From Ferrovibrio sp. (lineage in GTDB: Bacteria; Pseudomonadota; Alphaproteobacteria; Ferrovibrionales; Ferrovibrionaceae): a stretch of 64,000 bases of DNA. The DNA lies in assembly GCF_019636075.1 (NCBI RefSeq), contig NZ_JAHBYG010000002.1, positions 1 to 64,000 on the forward strand. Direction: 5' to 3'. A model generated the notes under the pieces. The model had not been told where the DNA came from and made no database searches. It was given only the letters and a program-made list of their open reading frames with translations. Positions 9,010 to 17,705 of this stretch are shown here, in pieces. Position numbers and translations under genes: made by a program. Every line of letters begins with the position of its first letter. The first letter of the stretch is position 1.

Positions 9010-10089
9010 ATGAAGGTGCTTTTCGTGGTGCATGCTCCGGCGACCGAATTGGCCGGGGGCGAGATCAAGCTGGCTAGCGTGCGCTATCGCGCGGCCATGC
9101 CGGTGGCCGAATTGCGCCGCATGGGCATCCAGGCCGACTTGCTCAGCACCGAGCAGATAGCGGCGCCCGGTTTCGCATTGGATGCCGATGTCGTGGTGCT
9201 GGCGCAGCCCAAGGAAAGCATCTTCGCCGAAGGGGCGCCGCTTGGCGGTTTGCTGAAATTCATCCAGGGCGTGAAGGCCGCCGGCAAGACGCTGGTGGTG
9301 GATGTTTGCGATCTCAAGCTGGGCGAACCCTATTGCGCTTATATCGCCAGCCTGCATGGCGCCGGGGTGGCCGATGCCTGTCGGCGTTTCTATCCCGCCT
9401 TGCTGCGTATGGCCGATGCGGTGGTAACGCCCACGGCGGCGTTGGGCGGCCGGTTGCGCAGCTATCTGCCTGAATTGCGAAACACCGCCATCGTGGCCGA
9501 TCCCATCGAGGTGCCGCTGGGCGCGGCGGCTTTCGCCCCCGATATCGGTCGGCCGCTGCGCCTGCTCTGGTTCGGCTTTTATGGCATGCATGCAGCGCCG
9601 GTCTCGGCCTTCTGCCGCGACGAACTGCCCGCTCTGGCTACGGAATTGGCGCCCGCTCGCCCAGTGCGCTTCACCGTGATGGCGGGGCCGGAGGCGGAGG
9701 CGCCGGTTTTGGCGCTGGGGGCGGCGGCCAAGCCGGCGATCATCTGGTTCCAGGCCTGGTCGGTGCCGGCGCTGGCACATGCCCTGCAAAACTGCGATGC
9801 CGTGGTGCTGCCGTTGGATTACCGCACGGATTCAGCCGTGGGCAAAAGCAACAACCGCGCCTTGCAGGCGTTGTATGCCGGCCGCCCGGTCTTTGCCCAT
9901 CCGATCGACAGCTACCGCGAACTCGCCGCCTATTGCAGCATCTCGGAAGATCTCGGCGGCGCCATCCGCGCGGCTCTGGCCGATCCGGCCGCCTGCCTGG
10001 CGCATACCAAGGCCGGGCAGGATTATGTGGCGCGGCATTATTCCATCCAGGCCATAGCGCAAGCCTGGGCAGAGGTTATTCGCCGATAG
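9010..10089 (+). CDS. glycosyltransferase-like protein (GT4/GT-B fold)
   Basis: 359 residues starting 'MKVLFVVHAP' at ATG 9010, 13 bases after the FAD enzyme. It has a two-lobe GT-B layout: an N-terminal Rossmann half (residues 1-170, with 'ADVVVLAQPKES', 'LVVDVCDLKLGEP' and 'ADAVVTPTAALGGRL') and a C-terminal half with 'LRLLWFGFYG', 'VRFTVMAG', 'DAVVLPLDY' and 'KSNNRALQALYAGRPVFAHPI'. The last motif corresponds to the nucleotide-sugar-binding region of GT4 enzymes. No classical E-x7-E motif is obvious, so donor and acceptor cannot be named. The stop overlaps the convergent kinase-fusion gene by 14 bases. It probably belongs with the two genes that follow in envelope-glycan work. Confidence 0.65.
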   Translation: MKVLFVVHAPATELAGGEIKLASVRYRAAMPVAELRRMGIQADLLSTEQIAAPGFALDADVVVLAQPKESIFAEGAPLGGLLKFIQGVKAAGKTLVVDVCDLKLGEPYCAYIASLHGAGVADACRRFYPALLRMADAVVTPTAALGGRLRSYLPELRNTAIVADPIEVPLGAAAFAPDIGRPLRLLWFGFYGMHAAPVSAFCRDELPALATELAPARPVRFTVMAGPEAEAPVLALGAAAKPAIIWFQAWSVPALAHALQNCDAVVLPLDYRTDSAVGKSNNRALQALYAGRPVFAHPIDSYRELAAYCSISEDLGGAIRAALADPAACLAHTKAGQDYVARHYSIQAIAQAWAEVIRR

Positions 10090-11173
10090 AAGCCAGCAGG
10101 GCGGCGAAGGCTGCGTCATCATCGGGCGCGGCCAGTTGCGGCGGGGCGGGGCAGCCGATCTCGTCGGCCCAGCAGGCCCAGCCGAAATCCAGGATGCGCG
10201 GCCCTTGCGGCGTGATCATCACATTGGTGGAGCGCAGATCGCGGTGGCGGATGCCGGCTTCGCGCAACGCGGCCTGCGCCTGCAATAGCTGCTCGCGCAG
10301 GCCCTTGCGGTTGGGCAAGGCCTTGCTTGCCAGGGCCTGCTGCAGATTGGGGCCATCCAGCCATGGCAGCGCCAGGATATAGCCCTGTTCATCCAGCCCC
10401 ACGCCCAAAGGCTGGGGAAAGAGCGGCGAATTCAGCGCGCAGAGAAATTCATGCTCACGATACAGCAGCAACCGCGCCATGCGGCTTTTCGCCTGCACGT
10501 ATTTCACCGCGGCACGTTGCGGCGGCCCGCCGGGTTCGCCTTCCAGCGTCACTGGCAACACGCGGCAGATGAAATGATCGTTTTCCTTGGCGTAAAACGG
10601 TTTGGTCTTGGCCAGCATATCGCGCAGCCCGGCCATGGCATCGGGGGTCAGGGCCTGGATTTCCATGCCCGATGCGCGCGGCTTGGCGGCCGAACGGAAC
10701 AGCAGGCGCGGGCCGTGATGGCCGGGCAGCAGCCCAAGACAATCCACCCGGGCATGATGGCCGCTGTTTTTCAGCGCCTTGGCTAGGGCGTTTTGCTTCG
10801 GCCCCACGGCCAGGAACAGGGTGGGGCAGCGAGCCTGCACCGCAGCCAGCACGGCAAGCGGGATATCGGTATCGTTGATCAGCAGCGCCACATCGAAGCC
10901 GCCCATCCGCTCCATCATTTCAGGGTCGATGGCATGATCCACGAAATGCGCCTTGCTGCCGGCCAGCATGGCGGCCTCGCGGCCCCTGGCGATCAGGTCT
11001 GAATCGGGGTCCAGGATGGTGCAATCATGGCCGGCGGCAGACAGTGCCAGCAATTGCGCCAGGCAATCCGAGGTCGGATCGGCAATCGGGCCGCAGCCCA
11101 GAATCAGCAGGCGGGCCGGCGCGAAGGGGCGCGGCAGCCAGGTTTCAAGCAGGGCGATACGGGTATTGCTCAT
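10076..11173 (-). CDS. methyltransferase-like / protein-kinase-fold fusion (WbdD-like layout)
   Basis: 365 residues. N-terminal part (~1-160): a Rossmann-like fold with 'ARLLILGCGPIADP' and 'CTILDPDSDLI', resembling class I SAM-binding motifs I and II. C-terminal part (~205-365): a kinase fold with every key residue present: Lys224 (AAVKYV), Glu240/242 in the following helix, 'HRDLRSTNV' (Asp312, Asn317) and 'DFGWA' (Asp329). A methyltransferase followed by a kinase is the order found in WbdD, which caps O-antigen chains in E. coli O8/O9, and the neighbours are a glycosyltransferase-like and a nucleotidyltransferase-like gene. A role in capping or phosphorylating a surface glycan is inference. 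Confidence 0.6.
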   Translation of the reverse strand: MSNTRIALLETWLPRPFAPARLLILGCGPIADPTSDCLAQLLALSAAGHDCTILDPDSDLIARGREAAMLAGSKAHFVDHAIDPEMMERMGGFDVALLINDTDIPLAVLAAVQARCPTLFLAVGPKQNALAKALKNSGHHARVDCLGLLPGHHGPRLLFRSAAKPRASGMEIQALTPDAMAGLRDMLAKTKPFYAKENDHFICRVLPVTLEGEPGGPPQRAAVKYVQAKSRMARLLLYREHEFLCALNSPLFPQPLGVGLDEQGYILALPWLDGPNLQQALASKALPNRKGLREQLLQAQAALREAGIRHRDLRSTNVMITPQGPRILDFGWACWADEIGCPAPPQLAAPDDDAAFAALLASIGE

Positions 11174-11263
11174 GGCGCCATTCTGGCCTTTTTCGCTTTG
11201 GCAGACCAGCCCATGCGCGCCGGCATTTCCGATTTGTTAAGGCTGAAAAGCTACTTAACAGGG

Positions 11264-12355
11264 ATGGAAGCGCATCTCCTGATCGTCTGGGCCAATGGCT
11301 TGGCCAAGCCCCAAGCGGCCGACGCCCTCGACCTGATCCGCCTGCCGGTGCTGCGGCGCCAACGGCTGCTCTGGCCGGGGGATCGTTTCATGGCCAATTT
11401 GAGCCGCTTCTACGACCGCGATATCGCCACTTTGCAGCTCAAGTCGCATGAAACCGGCCTGGGCGAATGCCTCACCTTCGTGCTGCGCGACGATGCCCCG
11501 CGCTATGAGGCCCGCCTGACCAGCACCGGCCTGCGCCTGGTCAATGCCGCGATGTTCGATCTGCGCGAGGCGATGCGCGCCAGGCTGGGCGGCAACATGG
11601 TGCATGCCACCGTTACCGCCGAAGAAGGCCGCCGCGATCTTTACCTGCTCACCGGCCAGCGCGCCGATGCCTGGTTGCAGCAGCCGGCGATGGCCGAAGA
11701 GGCCGCGCCCTCGCAGGCCGATCTGGTGGGCGCCCATGGCTGGAAGCATCTGGACGAAATCTTCGCCCTGTTCAACGAGGCGCTGCCATATCTGGTGTTG
11801 CGCAATTTCGAGGGCCTGCCGGATCAGATTTATGTGCCGGGCCATAACGACGTAGACATGCTGGTAAGCAACCGCGATGCGGCCGTGCGCCTGCTGGGCG
11901 GCAAGCCGGTATTCCCCCAGCCCTGGCGGGTGCATTACAGCATCGATTTCAACGGCCATGATGTGCGTTTCGATCTGCGCCATATCGGCGACAAATATTA
12001 CGACACGCGCTGGGAACTCGATCTGCTGTCGCGCCGCATCATGGCGCCGGGCGGCTTCTATCGCCCCGAGCCGATCGATTATTTCTACACGCTGCTCTAT
12101 CATGCCGTGGTGCATAAGCGGGCGATGAAACCCGATTACGCCGAGCGTTTATCGCGCATGGCGGCTGATCTGGCGGGTTGGACCATTGCGCAGGATTTGT
12201 TCTTCGACCGCAACCGGGCGCTGGAAATCCTGTCGCGCCACATGAATGGCCGGGGCTACAAGCCCACCGTGCCATCCGACCATTCGGTCTTCTGCATCTT
12301 CCGGCCCCAGCAGCAGGCCCAACAGCAGCCCCAACAGCAGGCCCAGCAGCAATAG
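11264..12355 (+). CDS. nucleotidyltransferase-like protein with Gln-rich C-terminal tail
   Basis: 363 residues from ATG 11264, divergent from the kinase fusion (90-base shared upstream region). The open frame back to 11027 is antisense to the kinase gene and is rejected. Residues ~185-300 read as a minimal nucleotidyltransferase: 'PYLVLRNFEG', 'VPGHNDVDMLVSN' (Asp-x-Asp) and a later acidic strand 'HDVRFDLRHIG', then a helical part with 'YTLLYHAVVHKRAM'. The N-terminal ~150 residues are unassigned. The last 15 codons (12308-12352) are almost all Gln with Ala/Pro every fourth or so position, made of CAG/CAA-rich repeat DNA. The substrate is unknown; a link to glycan metabolism comes only from its neighbours. 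Confidence 0.5.
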   Translation: MEAHLLIVWANGLAKPQAADALDLIRLPVLRRQRLLWPGDRFMANLSRFYDRDIATLQLKSHETGLGECLTFVLRDDAPRYEARLTSTGLRLVNAAMFDLREAMRARLGGNMVHATVTAEEGRRDLYLLTGQRADAWLQQPAMAEEAAPSQADLVGAHGWKHLDEIFALFNEALPYLVLRNFEGLPDQIYVPGHNDVDMLVSNRDAAVRLLGGKPVFPQPWRVHYSIDFNGHDVRFDLRHIGDKYYDTRWELDLLSRRIMAPGGFYRPEPIDYFYTLLYHAVVHKRAMKPDYAERLSRMAADLAGWTIAQDLFFDRNRALEILSRHMNGRGYKPTVPSDHSVFCIFRPQQQAQQQPQQQAQQQ

Positions 12356-12367
12356 CCCGCTTTGTGG

Positions 12368-12868
12368 CTATTGCAGGCTGGATTCCACCAGCCGGCGCAG
12401 CAGGCCGATCAATTGCATGCGTTCCGCCTCGGTGAGCGGATCGAGCAGCCTTTGCTGGGTGCGTTGCGCTGCCGGCAGATAATCGCGCAGCCAGGACTCT
12501 CCGGTAGGCGAGATGGCCAGCGTGTTGGCGCGGCGATCATCGCCTGAACGTTCGCGCCGCAGCAACCCGCGCTTCACCAGGCGGGCCGCCATCTCCGCTA
12601 CGGTGGAGCGGTCGATGCCGGTATGGCGCACGAGGTCCACCTGCGATGCGCCGGGATGCTGGAAGATCGCCGTCAGCAGCGCGAATTGCGGCTGGGTAGG
12701 GCCTTCGGTGCCGATTTCCTCGGCATAGATATCGGCACTGCGTTGCTGGCTGCGCCGCAGCAGATGGCCGGGCTGTTCCAGCAGGGTGAAACCGGCGAGC
12801 GGATCTCCCGCCATGCCGTTCATTGCCGGGCTTGCGACGGTTTTATTGGTGGCTGGTATTTCGCCCAT
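12368..12868 (-). CDS. MarR family transcriptional regulator
   Basis: 166 residues. A winged helix-turn-helix is visible in the middle: 'TQPQFALLTAIFQHPGASQVDLVRHTGIDRSTVAEMAARLVKRGLLRRERSGDDRRANTLAISPTGESWL', with the DRSTVAEM recognition helix and the DDRRAN wing that define MarR proteins. Flanking helices would form the dimer interface and a phenolic-ligand pocket. It runs convergent to the nucleotidyltransferase-like gene (12 bases apart) and divergent from the NUDIX gene, whose promoter it may share. The target is not known. Confidence 0.92.
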   Translation of the reverse strand: MGEIPATNKTVASPAMNGMAGDPLAGFTLLEQPGHLLRRSQQRSADIYAEEIGTEGPTQPQFALLTAIFQHPGASQVDLVRHTGIDRSTVAEMAARLVKRGLLRRERSGDDRRANTLAISPTGESWLRDYLPAAQRTQQRLLDPLTEAERMQLIGLLRRLVESSLQ

Positions 12869-12963
12869 GATGCCCCCCTGTTATTTTTTTTGTTGTTCCG
12901 TACACGTTACGCCCGCTCGGCGCGGTTTGCCAAGCCATGCCGTGCGGCACTAGGATTAGACTT

Positions 12964-13509
12964 ATGGCGATACAGAAACCTGCCGATTACGGCTTCAGCC
13001 ACAGCGTGCCCGAGGGCGATGACAAGCCGCGCCTGGTTTGCGGCGATTGCGGTTGGATCCATTACGTGAACCCGAAAATCGTGGTGGGCAGCGTGGTACA
13101 CCATCAGGGCAGGGTGCTGCTTTGCCGCCGCGCCATCGAGCCGCGCCATGGCTTCTGGACCCTGCCGGCCGGTTTCATGGAGGAGCGCGAAACCAGCGAG
13201 GTCGGTGCCGCCCGCGAGGCGATGGAGGAAGCCTGCGCCCGCATCGAGATCGATGCCCTGCTGGCGGTCTACAACATCCCCCGCATCAGCCAGGTCCAAC
13301 TGATCTACCGCGCCAGCCTGGTGGACGGGCAATTCGGCGTGGGACCGGAATCCCTGGAAGCCCGGCTGTTCGCCTGGGATGAAATCCCCTGGGCGGACCT
13401 GGCCTTTCCCACCGTGCATTGGGCGCTGAAGCATTGGTTCGAAACCCGGGATGCCGCCCGCATCGTGCCCTTCGGCAATCCGCCCGGATTGGATGCCAAC
13501 ACGCTTTGA
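12964..13509 (+). CDS. NUDIX hydrolase with N-terminal zinc ribbon
   Basis: 181 residues from ATG 12964. The N-terminus has '[19 protein letters not shown]', half of a zinc-ribbon in the position used by NADH-pyrophosphatase-like NUDIX proteins. The NUDIX box starts at '[20 protein letters not shown]': the G-x5-E-x7-RE-U-x-EE part is intact, but the following x-G is Ala-Cys, so the box glycine is missing. The '[10 protein letters not shown]' context matches the YjhB/NudC-like group acting on nucleotide diphosphates. The exact substrate cannot be assigned. Confidence 0.87.
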   Translation: MAIQKPADYGFSHSVPEGDDKPRLVCGDCGWIHYVNPKIVVGSVVHHQGRVLLCRRAIEPRHGFWTLPAGFMEERETSEVGAAREAMEEACARIEIDALLAVYNIPRISQVQLIYRASLVDGQFGVGPESLEARLFAWDEIPWADLAFPTVHWALKHWFETRDAARIVPFGNPPGLDANTL

Positions 13510-13530
13510 GCCGTTTTTTTGTCCAAAATA

Positions 13531-13566
13531 TGAACATTGTTCATTTTAATGAACTATGGTTATAAT
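13531..13566 (+). promoter_or_regulatory. sigma70-type promoter with overlapping palindromic operator (TGAAC-ATT-GTTCA)
   Basis: A perfect palindrome TGAACATTGTTCA (13531-13543) overlaps a -35-like TTGTTC (13537-13542). 18 bases later comes a consensus -10, TATAAT (13561-13566). A third half-site TGAAC lies at 13550-13554, between -35 and -10. The placement is ideal for repression of the crotonase-TetR operon, most simply by the TetR protein encoded as the second gene. Confidence 0.65.
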
Positions 13567-13588
13567 GGGCAAAAAACAGGAGGCGATG

Positions 13589-14443
13589 ATGACCGAGACC
13601 TACAAAACCCTGCGCTATGAAAGCGATGGCCGCGTGGCTCGCATCACTCTGAACCGGCCCGAGCATCTGAATGCCATCACCGATGATACGCCCGGCGAAT
13701 TGCGCGCGGCCGTGGAGCGGGCCAATTGGGACGAGGCAGTGCATGTGATTGCGCTGTCGGGCGCCGGGCGGGCGTTTTGCTCCGGCTATGACCTGAAAGC
13801 CTATGCCGAGGCGCCGCGTCCGGTGAAGGGCAGCCAGGACATGCCCTGGGATCCCCTGGTGGATTACCAGTGGATGCGCCATTGCACCGATTGTTTCATG
13901 AGCCTGTGGCGCTCGCTCAAGCCGGTGGTTACCAAGGTGCAGGGCTATGCGGTGGCCGGCGGTTCGGATATCGCGCTCTGCTCCGATCTGGTGGTGATGG
14001 CGGAGGATGCCCGCATCGGCTATCCGCCGGCGCGCATCTGGGGCTGCCCCACCACGGCGATGTGGGTGTATCGCTTGGGCGCCGAAAAGGCCAAGCGCAT
14101 GCTGCTCACCGGCGATCTGATCGATGGCATCACGGCCAAGGCATACGGTCTGGTGATCGACGCCGTGCCGGCGGATGCGCTGGATGCGCATACCGAGGCG
14201 CTGATCCAGCGCATGGCCAGCGTGCCGAAAAACCAGTTGATGATGCAAAAGCTGATGGTGAACCAGGCCTACGACAATATGGGCATGAACTCCACGCAAA
14301 CCCTGGCCACTTTGTTCGATGGCATCACCCGGCATTCGCCGGAGGGCGTGGCCTTCAAGGCGCGCTGCGAACAGGTGGGATTCAAGGCCGCGGTGCACGA
14401 ACGCGATAGCGGCGATCCGCTCGCCTGGCGCAATGCACGATGA
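13589..14443 (+). CDS. enoyl-CoA hydratase/isomerase (crotonase) family protein
   Basis: 284 residues. Start set at ATG 13589 because AGGAGG (13578-13583) sits 5 bases ahead; ATG 13586 is too close, and ATG 13556 lies inside the promoter -10 region. Crotonase oxyanion-hole motifs are present: '[20 protein letters not shown]' and '[28 protein letters not shown]'. The usual catalytic Glu positions (GGG-x-E and P-E-x-x-x-G) are not canonical here ('GGSDIAL', 'YPPARIWG'), so the reaction may not be simple hydration. It is translationally coupled (ATGA) to the TetR gene, probably its regulator. The acyl-CoA substrate is unknown. Confidence 0.88.
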   Translation: MTETYKTLRYESDGRVARITLNRPEHLNAITDDTPGELRAAVERANWDEAVHVIALSGAGRAFCSGYDLKAYAEAPRPVKGSQDMPWDPLVDYQWMRHCTDCFMSLWRSLKPVVTKVQGYAVAGGSDIALCSDLVVMAEDARIGYPPARIWGCPTTAMWVYRLGAEKAKRMLLTGDLIDGITAKAYGLVIDAVPADALDAHTEALIQRMASVPKNQLMMQKLMVNQAYDNMGMNSTQTLATLFDGITRHSPEGVAFKARCEQVGFKAAVHERDSGDPLAWRNAR

Positions 14444-15102
14444 CGCAAGCGCGCCTTGCTCGCCGCGAAAGCCTGAAAGCCTATAAGCGCGAGGCTGTGC
14501 TGGCGGCGGCGCGCCGGGTATTCGCCCGGGCCGGCCTGGACGGCGCCACGATCCGCGCCATCGCCCAGGAGGCCGGCATTGCCAGCGGCACGGTGTATCT
14601 GCATTTCCCCGACAAGGAGAGCATCTACGCCGAATTGCTGAGCGCTTCGCTGGCCGATCTGCACAGAATGATGCGGGCTGCCACACGGGATGCGGAGATG
14701 CCGGCAACCGAAGCGTTGCTGGCCGGTGCACTGGCCTTCTATGGCTTCTATCGCGCACGACCGGAAGATCTCGATCTCGGGCTTTACCTGGTGCATGGCT
14801 TCAAGCCGGTCAGCGACCGCCCCGGCAGCCTCACGCCCGAACTCGACCGCCTGCTGAATGGCCGCCTGATCCAATGCCTGGCGCCGCTGGGCGAGGCGAT
14901 CGGCCGGCTGATCGGCCCCGATGCCGAAGCCATCCGCCGCGAAAGCGTGGATATGGCCACCCTCATCATGGGCTGCCTGCTGCTGGAAGCCAGCGGTCGC
15001 ATGAAAATGCTGGGCGATACCGGCGAAGCGGTGCTGCGCCGCCAGGTCGGCCATGTGGTGGCGCGGTTGGCGCTCCGCACGGGGTTGCAAGCGCGGCGAT
15101 AA
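14440..15102 (+). CDS. TetR/AcrR family transcriptional regulator
   Basis: 220 residues, beginning inside the crotonase stop (ATGA). N-terminal helix-turn-helix: '[45 protein letters not shown]', a textbook TetR domain. The remaining helical domain is the ligand and dimer part, probably sensing an acyl-CoA given its partner. The palindrome at 13531-13543 is its likely operator, giving autoregulation of the two-gene operon. Confidence 0.93.
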   Translation: MTQARLARRESLKAYKREAVLAAARRVFARAGLDGATIRAIAQEAGIASGTVYLHFPDKESIYAELLSASLADLHRMMRAATRDAEMPATEALLAGALAFYGFYRARPEDLDLGLYLVHGFKPVSDRPGSLTPELDRLLNGRLIQCLAPLGEAIGRLIGPDAEAIRRESVDMATLIMGCLLLEASGRMKMLGDTGEAVLRRQVGHVVARLALRTGLQARR

Positions 15103-15155
15103 ACCGCGAACATACGGCAAGCCTCCCTTATCCGACCTAGCATAACGAGACCGGC

Positions 15156-16547
15156 GTGACCGTTTTCACCGAAACCTATCGTGGCAGCGTGGCTGCCTGG
15201 GAATGCGACCAATACGGCCATATGAATGTGCAATTCTATGTCGGCCGGATTTCCGATGCCGCGGCCAGCACCATGCTGGCTGCCGGGATGGGGCAATCGG
15301 CCCTGACCGAGCGCGGCCTGGGCATCGTGGCGGTGAACCAGAATATAGATTATGTGCAGGAATTGCGTGCCGGTGCGCTGATCCGCATGGAAAGCGCCAT
15401 CAAGAGCATCGAGGGGCGCAAGGTGGTGTTTCATCACCGGCTGTTCGATGCCGAAACCGGGGCGCTGGCCATGCAGGCCGATGTGCTGGGCTTGTGCTTC
15501 GATCTCAAGGCGCGCAAGACCACGCCTTTCCCCGACGACCTGGCGCAGGGCTTTGCCCGGCTGCTGATGGATGGCACCGAGCCGCAGAAGCCGCATCAGA
15601 TCGTTCCGCAGGCGCTGCCGGAACTGGAAGACGGTTGCCTGGCGGGATATCGCGGCCCGGTGAATGCCTGGGAATGCGACCGCATGGGCCACATGAATGT
15701 GCAATTCTATCTCGGCCGGGCCGCCGAGGCGGTGAACCATGTGTTTGCCGCGCTGGATCTGGGCGCCACGCGTTTGCGCGAGGATGGCCTGGCCTTGCGG
15801 CCGCATCTGCATCATCTGGTGTTCCGCCGCGAAATGCGCGAGGCGGCGATCGGCCGGGTGATCAGCGGTATCCGCAAGGTGTCGCCCGACAGGCTGACGA
15901 TCAGCCACCGCCTGCTGAATGCCGAGACCGGTGAGGTTTCCGCCCAGGTGGAAAGCGAAGTGAGCCTGATGCGCGCGGCGGATGGCGAGGCCGTGCCGCT
16001 GCCCGATGATGCGCTGCTGCGGGCCGAGCAACTGGCCGCCGGTTTTGCCGGGCCTGAGACAATCAAGCCGCAAGCGGGGCCGAAAGCGCCGGCCTTGGTG
16101 CAGCCGGAAATGCTGATAACCAGCCGCAGCATGGTGGATCGTTGGGAATGCGACCGCAATGGCATCATGGCCACGCGTTTCTACATGGCGCGCTTTTCCG
16201 ATGCCGTGGGCAACCTGGTGGCCGGCCTTGGCCTGAATCCGATGGAACTGCACGCCCGCGATGTCGGCTTTGCCGCGCTGGATTATCGCATTGTGATCGA
16301 GCAGCCGCTGCGCCTGGGCCAGGCGCATTCCGTGTGTTCCGGCGTGCTGGAAATCCGCGACAAGACCTGGCGCTTCTGCCATCTGCTGCTGGATAGCCGC
16401 ACCCAGGCGGTGATCGCCCGGGCCGAGGTTGTTTCCACCACCTTCGACCTCAAGGCACGCAAATCCATCAGCATCCCCGACGACCTGCGTGCTGCCATCG
16501 CCAAGCGGCTGATCGCGCTGCCCGGCGCCGAAGCCGCGGCGCAATAG
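15156..16547 (+). CDS. triple hotdog-domain acyl-CoA thioesterase-like protein
   Basis: 463 residues, GTG start. Three 4HBT-type hotdog units occur in tandem, each opening with the same signature: 'WECDQYGHMNVQFYVGR' (Asp18), 'WECDRMGHMNVQFYLGR' (Asp175) and 'WECDRNGIMATRFYMAR' (Asp333). Units 1 and 3 also share 'FDLKARK...PDDL' at their ends. Most 4HBT proteins are single ~140-residue units that dimerise or tetramerise; three fused units are unusual. Units 1 and 2 keep the Asp-x3-Gly-His-Met-Asn active-site pattern. Unit 3 has Ile and Ala in place of His and Asn and may be structural. It lies between acyl-CoA genes and an AEC carrier. Probably it hydrolyses an acyl-CoA; the substrate is unknown. 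Confidence 0.85.
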   Translation: MTVFTETYRGSVAAWECDQYGHMNVQFYVGRISDAAASTMLAAGMGQSALTERGLGIVAVNQNIDYVQELRAGALIRMESAIKSIEGRKVVFHHRLFDAETGALAMQADVLGLCFDLKARKTTPFPDDLAQGFARLLMDGTEPQKPHQIVPQALPELEDGCLAGYRGPVNAWECDRMGHMNVQFYLGRAAEAVNHVFAALDLGATRLREDGLALRPHLHHLVFRREMREAAIGRVISGIRKVSPDRLTISHRLLNAETGEVSAQVESEVSLMRAADGEAVPLPDDALLRAEQLAAGFAGPETIKPQAGPKAPALVQPEMLITSRSMVDRWECDRNGIMATRFYMARFSDAVGNLVAGLGLNPMELHARDVGFAALDYRIVIEQPLRLGQAHSVCSGVLEIRDKTWRFCHLLLDSRTQAVIARAEVVSTTFDLKARKSISIPDDLRAAIAKRLIALPGAEAAAQ

Positions 16548-16573
16548 GCCTGGGATAAGGAAGGCACGGCGCC

Positions 16574-17515
16574 ATGGAAACCCTGCTCACGGTGTCATTG
16601 CCTTTCTTCGGCCTGATCTTCACTGGCTATGCCGCCGGGCATTTCCGGCTGATCACCGCATCCGCCCATCTGGGCCTCAATGCTTTCGTGATCTGGTTTG
16701 CGCTGCCTGCCATGCTGTTCATGAAGATGGCCGAAGCGCCCATCGTGGAGGCCTTCAATCCCAGCTTCGTGGCGGCCTATACCGGCGGCGGACTGATCGC
16801 CTATGCAATCGTGATGCTGGTCAGCCGGTTGCTGCTGCCGCGTTTGCGCTGGGGCGAGCGCGCCGTGCAGGGCATGGGCGCAGCTTTCGGCAATGTGGGC
16901 TATATGGGCCTGCCGATCCTGTATGCGCTGTTCGGCGATGCCGCTGTGCTGCCGGCGGTGCTGGTGCTGGTATTCGACCATGTGGTGCTGATTCCGCTCA
17001 CCACGGCGATCATCGAGGCCAGCAGCGGTCGTGCCGCCTCGCTGCGCATGATTTTCAAGCGCGTGCTGTTCGGCATGCTGCGTAATCCGCTGATCATCGC
17101 CACGTTTGCCGGCTTGCTATGGAATGTCAGCGGATTGAGCCTGCCGGCGCCTTTGGGCGCGTTCGGCAATCTGCTGGCTTCGGCCTCGGCGCCCTGCGCG
17201 CTGTTTTCGCTCGGCCTCACCCTGGTGGGCCGGCCGCTGCAGGAAGGGCTGGAAGAGGTGAGCATCACCGCCATCGGCAAGCTGGCGCTGCATCCGCTGC
17301 TGGTCTGGATTCTGGCCAGCAGCGTGTTCAAGCTCGATCCGTTTCTGGTGGCGGTGGCGGTGATCCAGGCCTCCATGCCCACGGCGGCCAATGTGTATAT
17401 CCTGGCCAGCACGATGAACACTTTCATTGAGCGCACCTCCACTACCATCCTGATCACCACCCTGATCGCCACCGTTACGGTGTCTGCCTTCATGGTGCTG
17501 TTCACAGCCTATTAG
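16574..17515 (+). CDS. AEC (auxin efflux carrier) family transporter
   Basis: 313 residues, about ten membrane helices in two five-helix halves. The start, 'LLTVSLPFFGLIFTGYAAG', and 'GYMGLPILYALFG', 'LFSLGLTLVGR' and 'QASMPTAANVYILASTM' are typical of AEC proteins such as MdcF/YfdV, which carry malonate or other carboxylates. It follows the triple hotdog gene by 26 bases and may share its transcript. Substrate and direction cannot be assigned. Confidence 0.9.
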   Translation: METLLTVSLPFFGLIFTGYAAGHFRLITASAHLGLNAFVIWFALPAMLFMKMAEAPIVEAFNPSFVAAYTGGGLIAYAIVMLVSRLLLPRLRWGERAVQGMGAAFGNVGYMGLPILYALFGDAAVLPAVLVLVFDHVVLIPLTTAIIEASSGRAASLRMIFKRVLFGMLRNPLIIATFAGLLWNVSGLSLPAPLGAFGNLLASASAPCALFSLGLTLVGRPLQEGLEEVSITAIGKLALHPLLVWILASSVFKLDPFLVAVAVIQASMPTAANVYILASTMNTFIERTSTTILITTLIATVTVSAFMVLFTAY

Positions 17516-17705
17516 CGGCAGCAATAACTCCGTAAACGGCGCAACTCCTTAGCAGTTGCACAATACTCCGCATTGCGCCTATTGCGATTAATTTACCTTG
17601 CAAGCTTCACGCGCATACACGCATCATGCGCAGCAGTAGCTCTGCCTTGATTCCATAAAAAACATGGCTGCATCGCGGCCCCATAACATAACCGGAGGAA
17701 ACAGC

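Noticed and set aside
13556..13588. Earlier ATG starts for the crotonase gene
   Set aside because: ATG 13556 lies inside the -10 region and ATG 13586 is only two bases from the AGGAGG.
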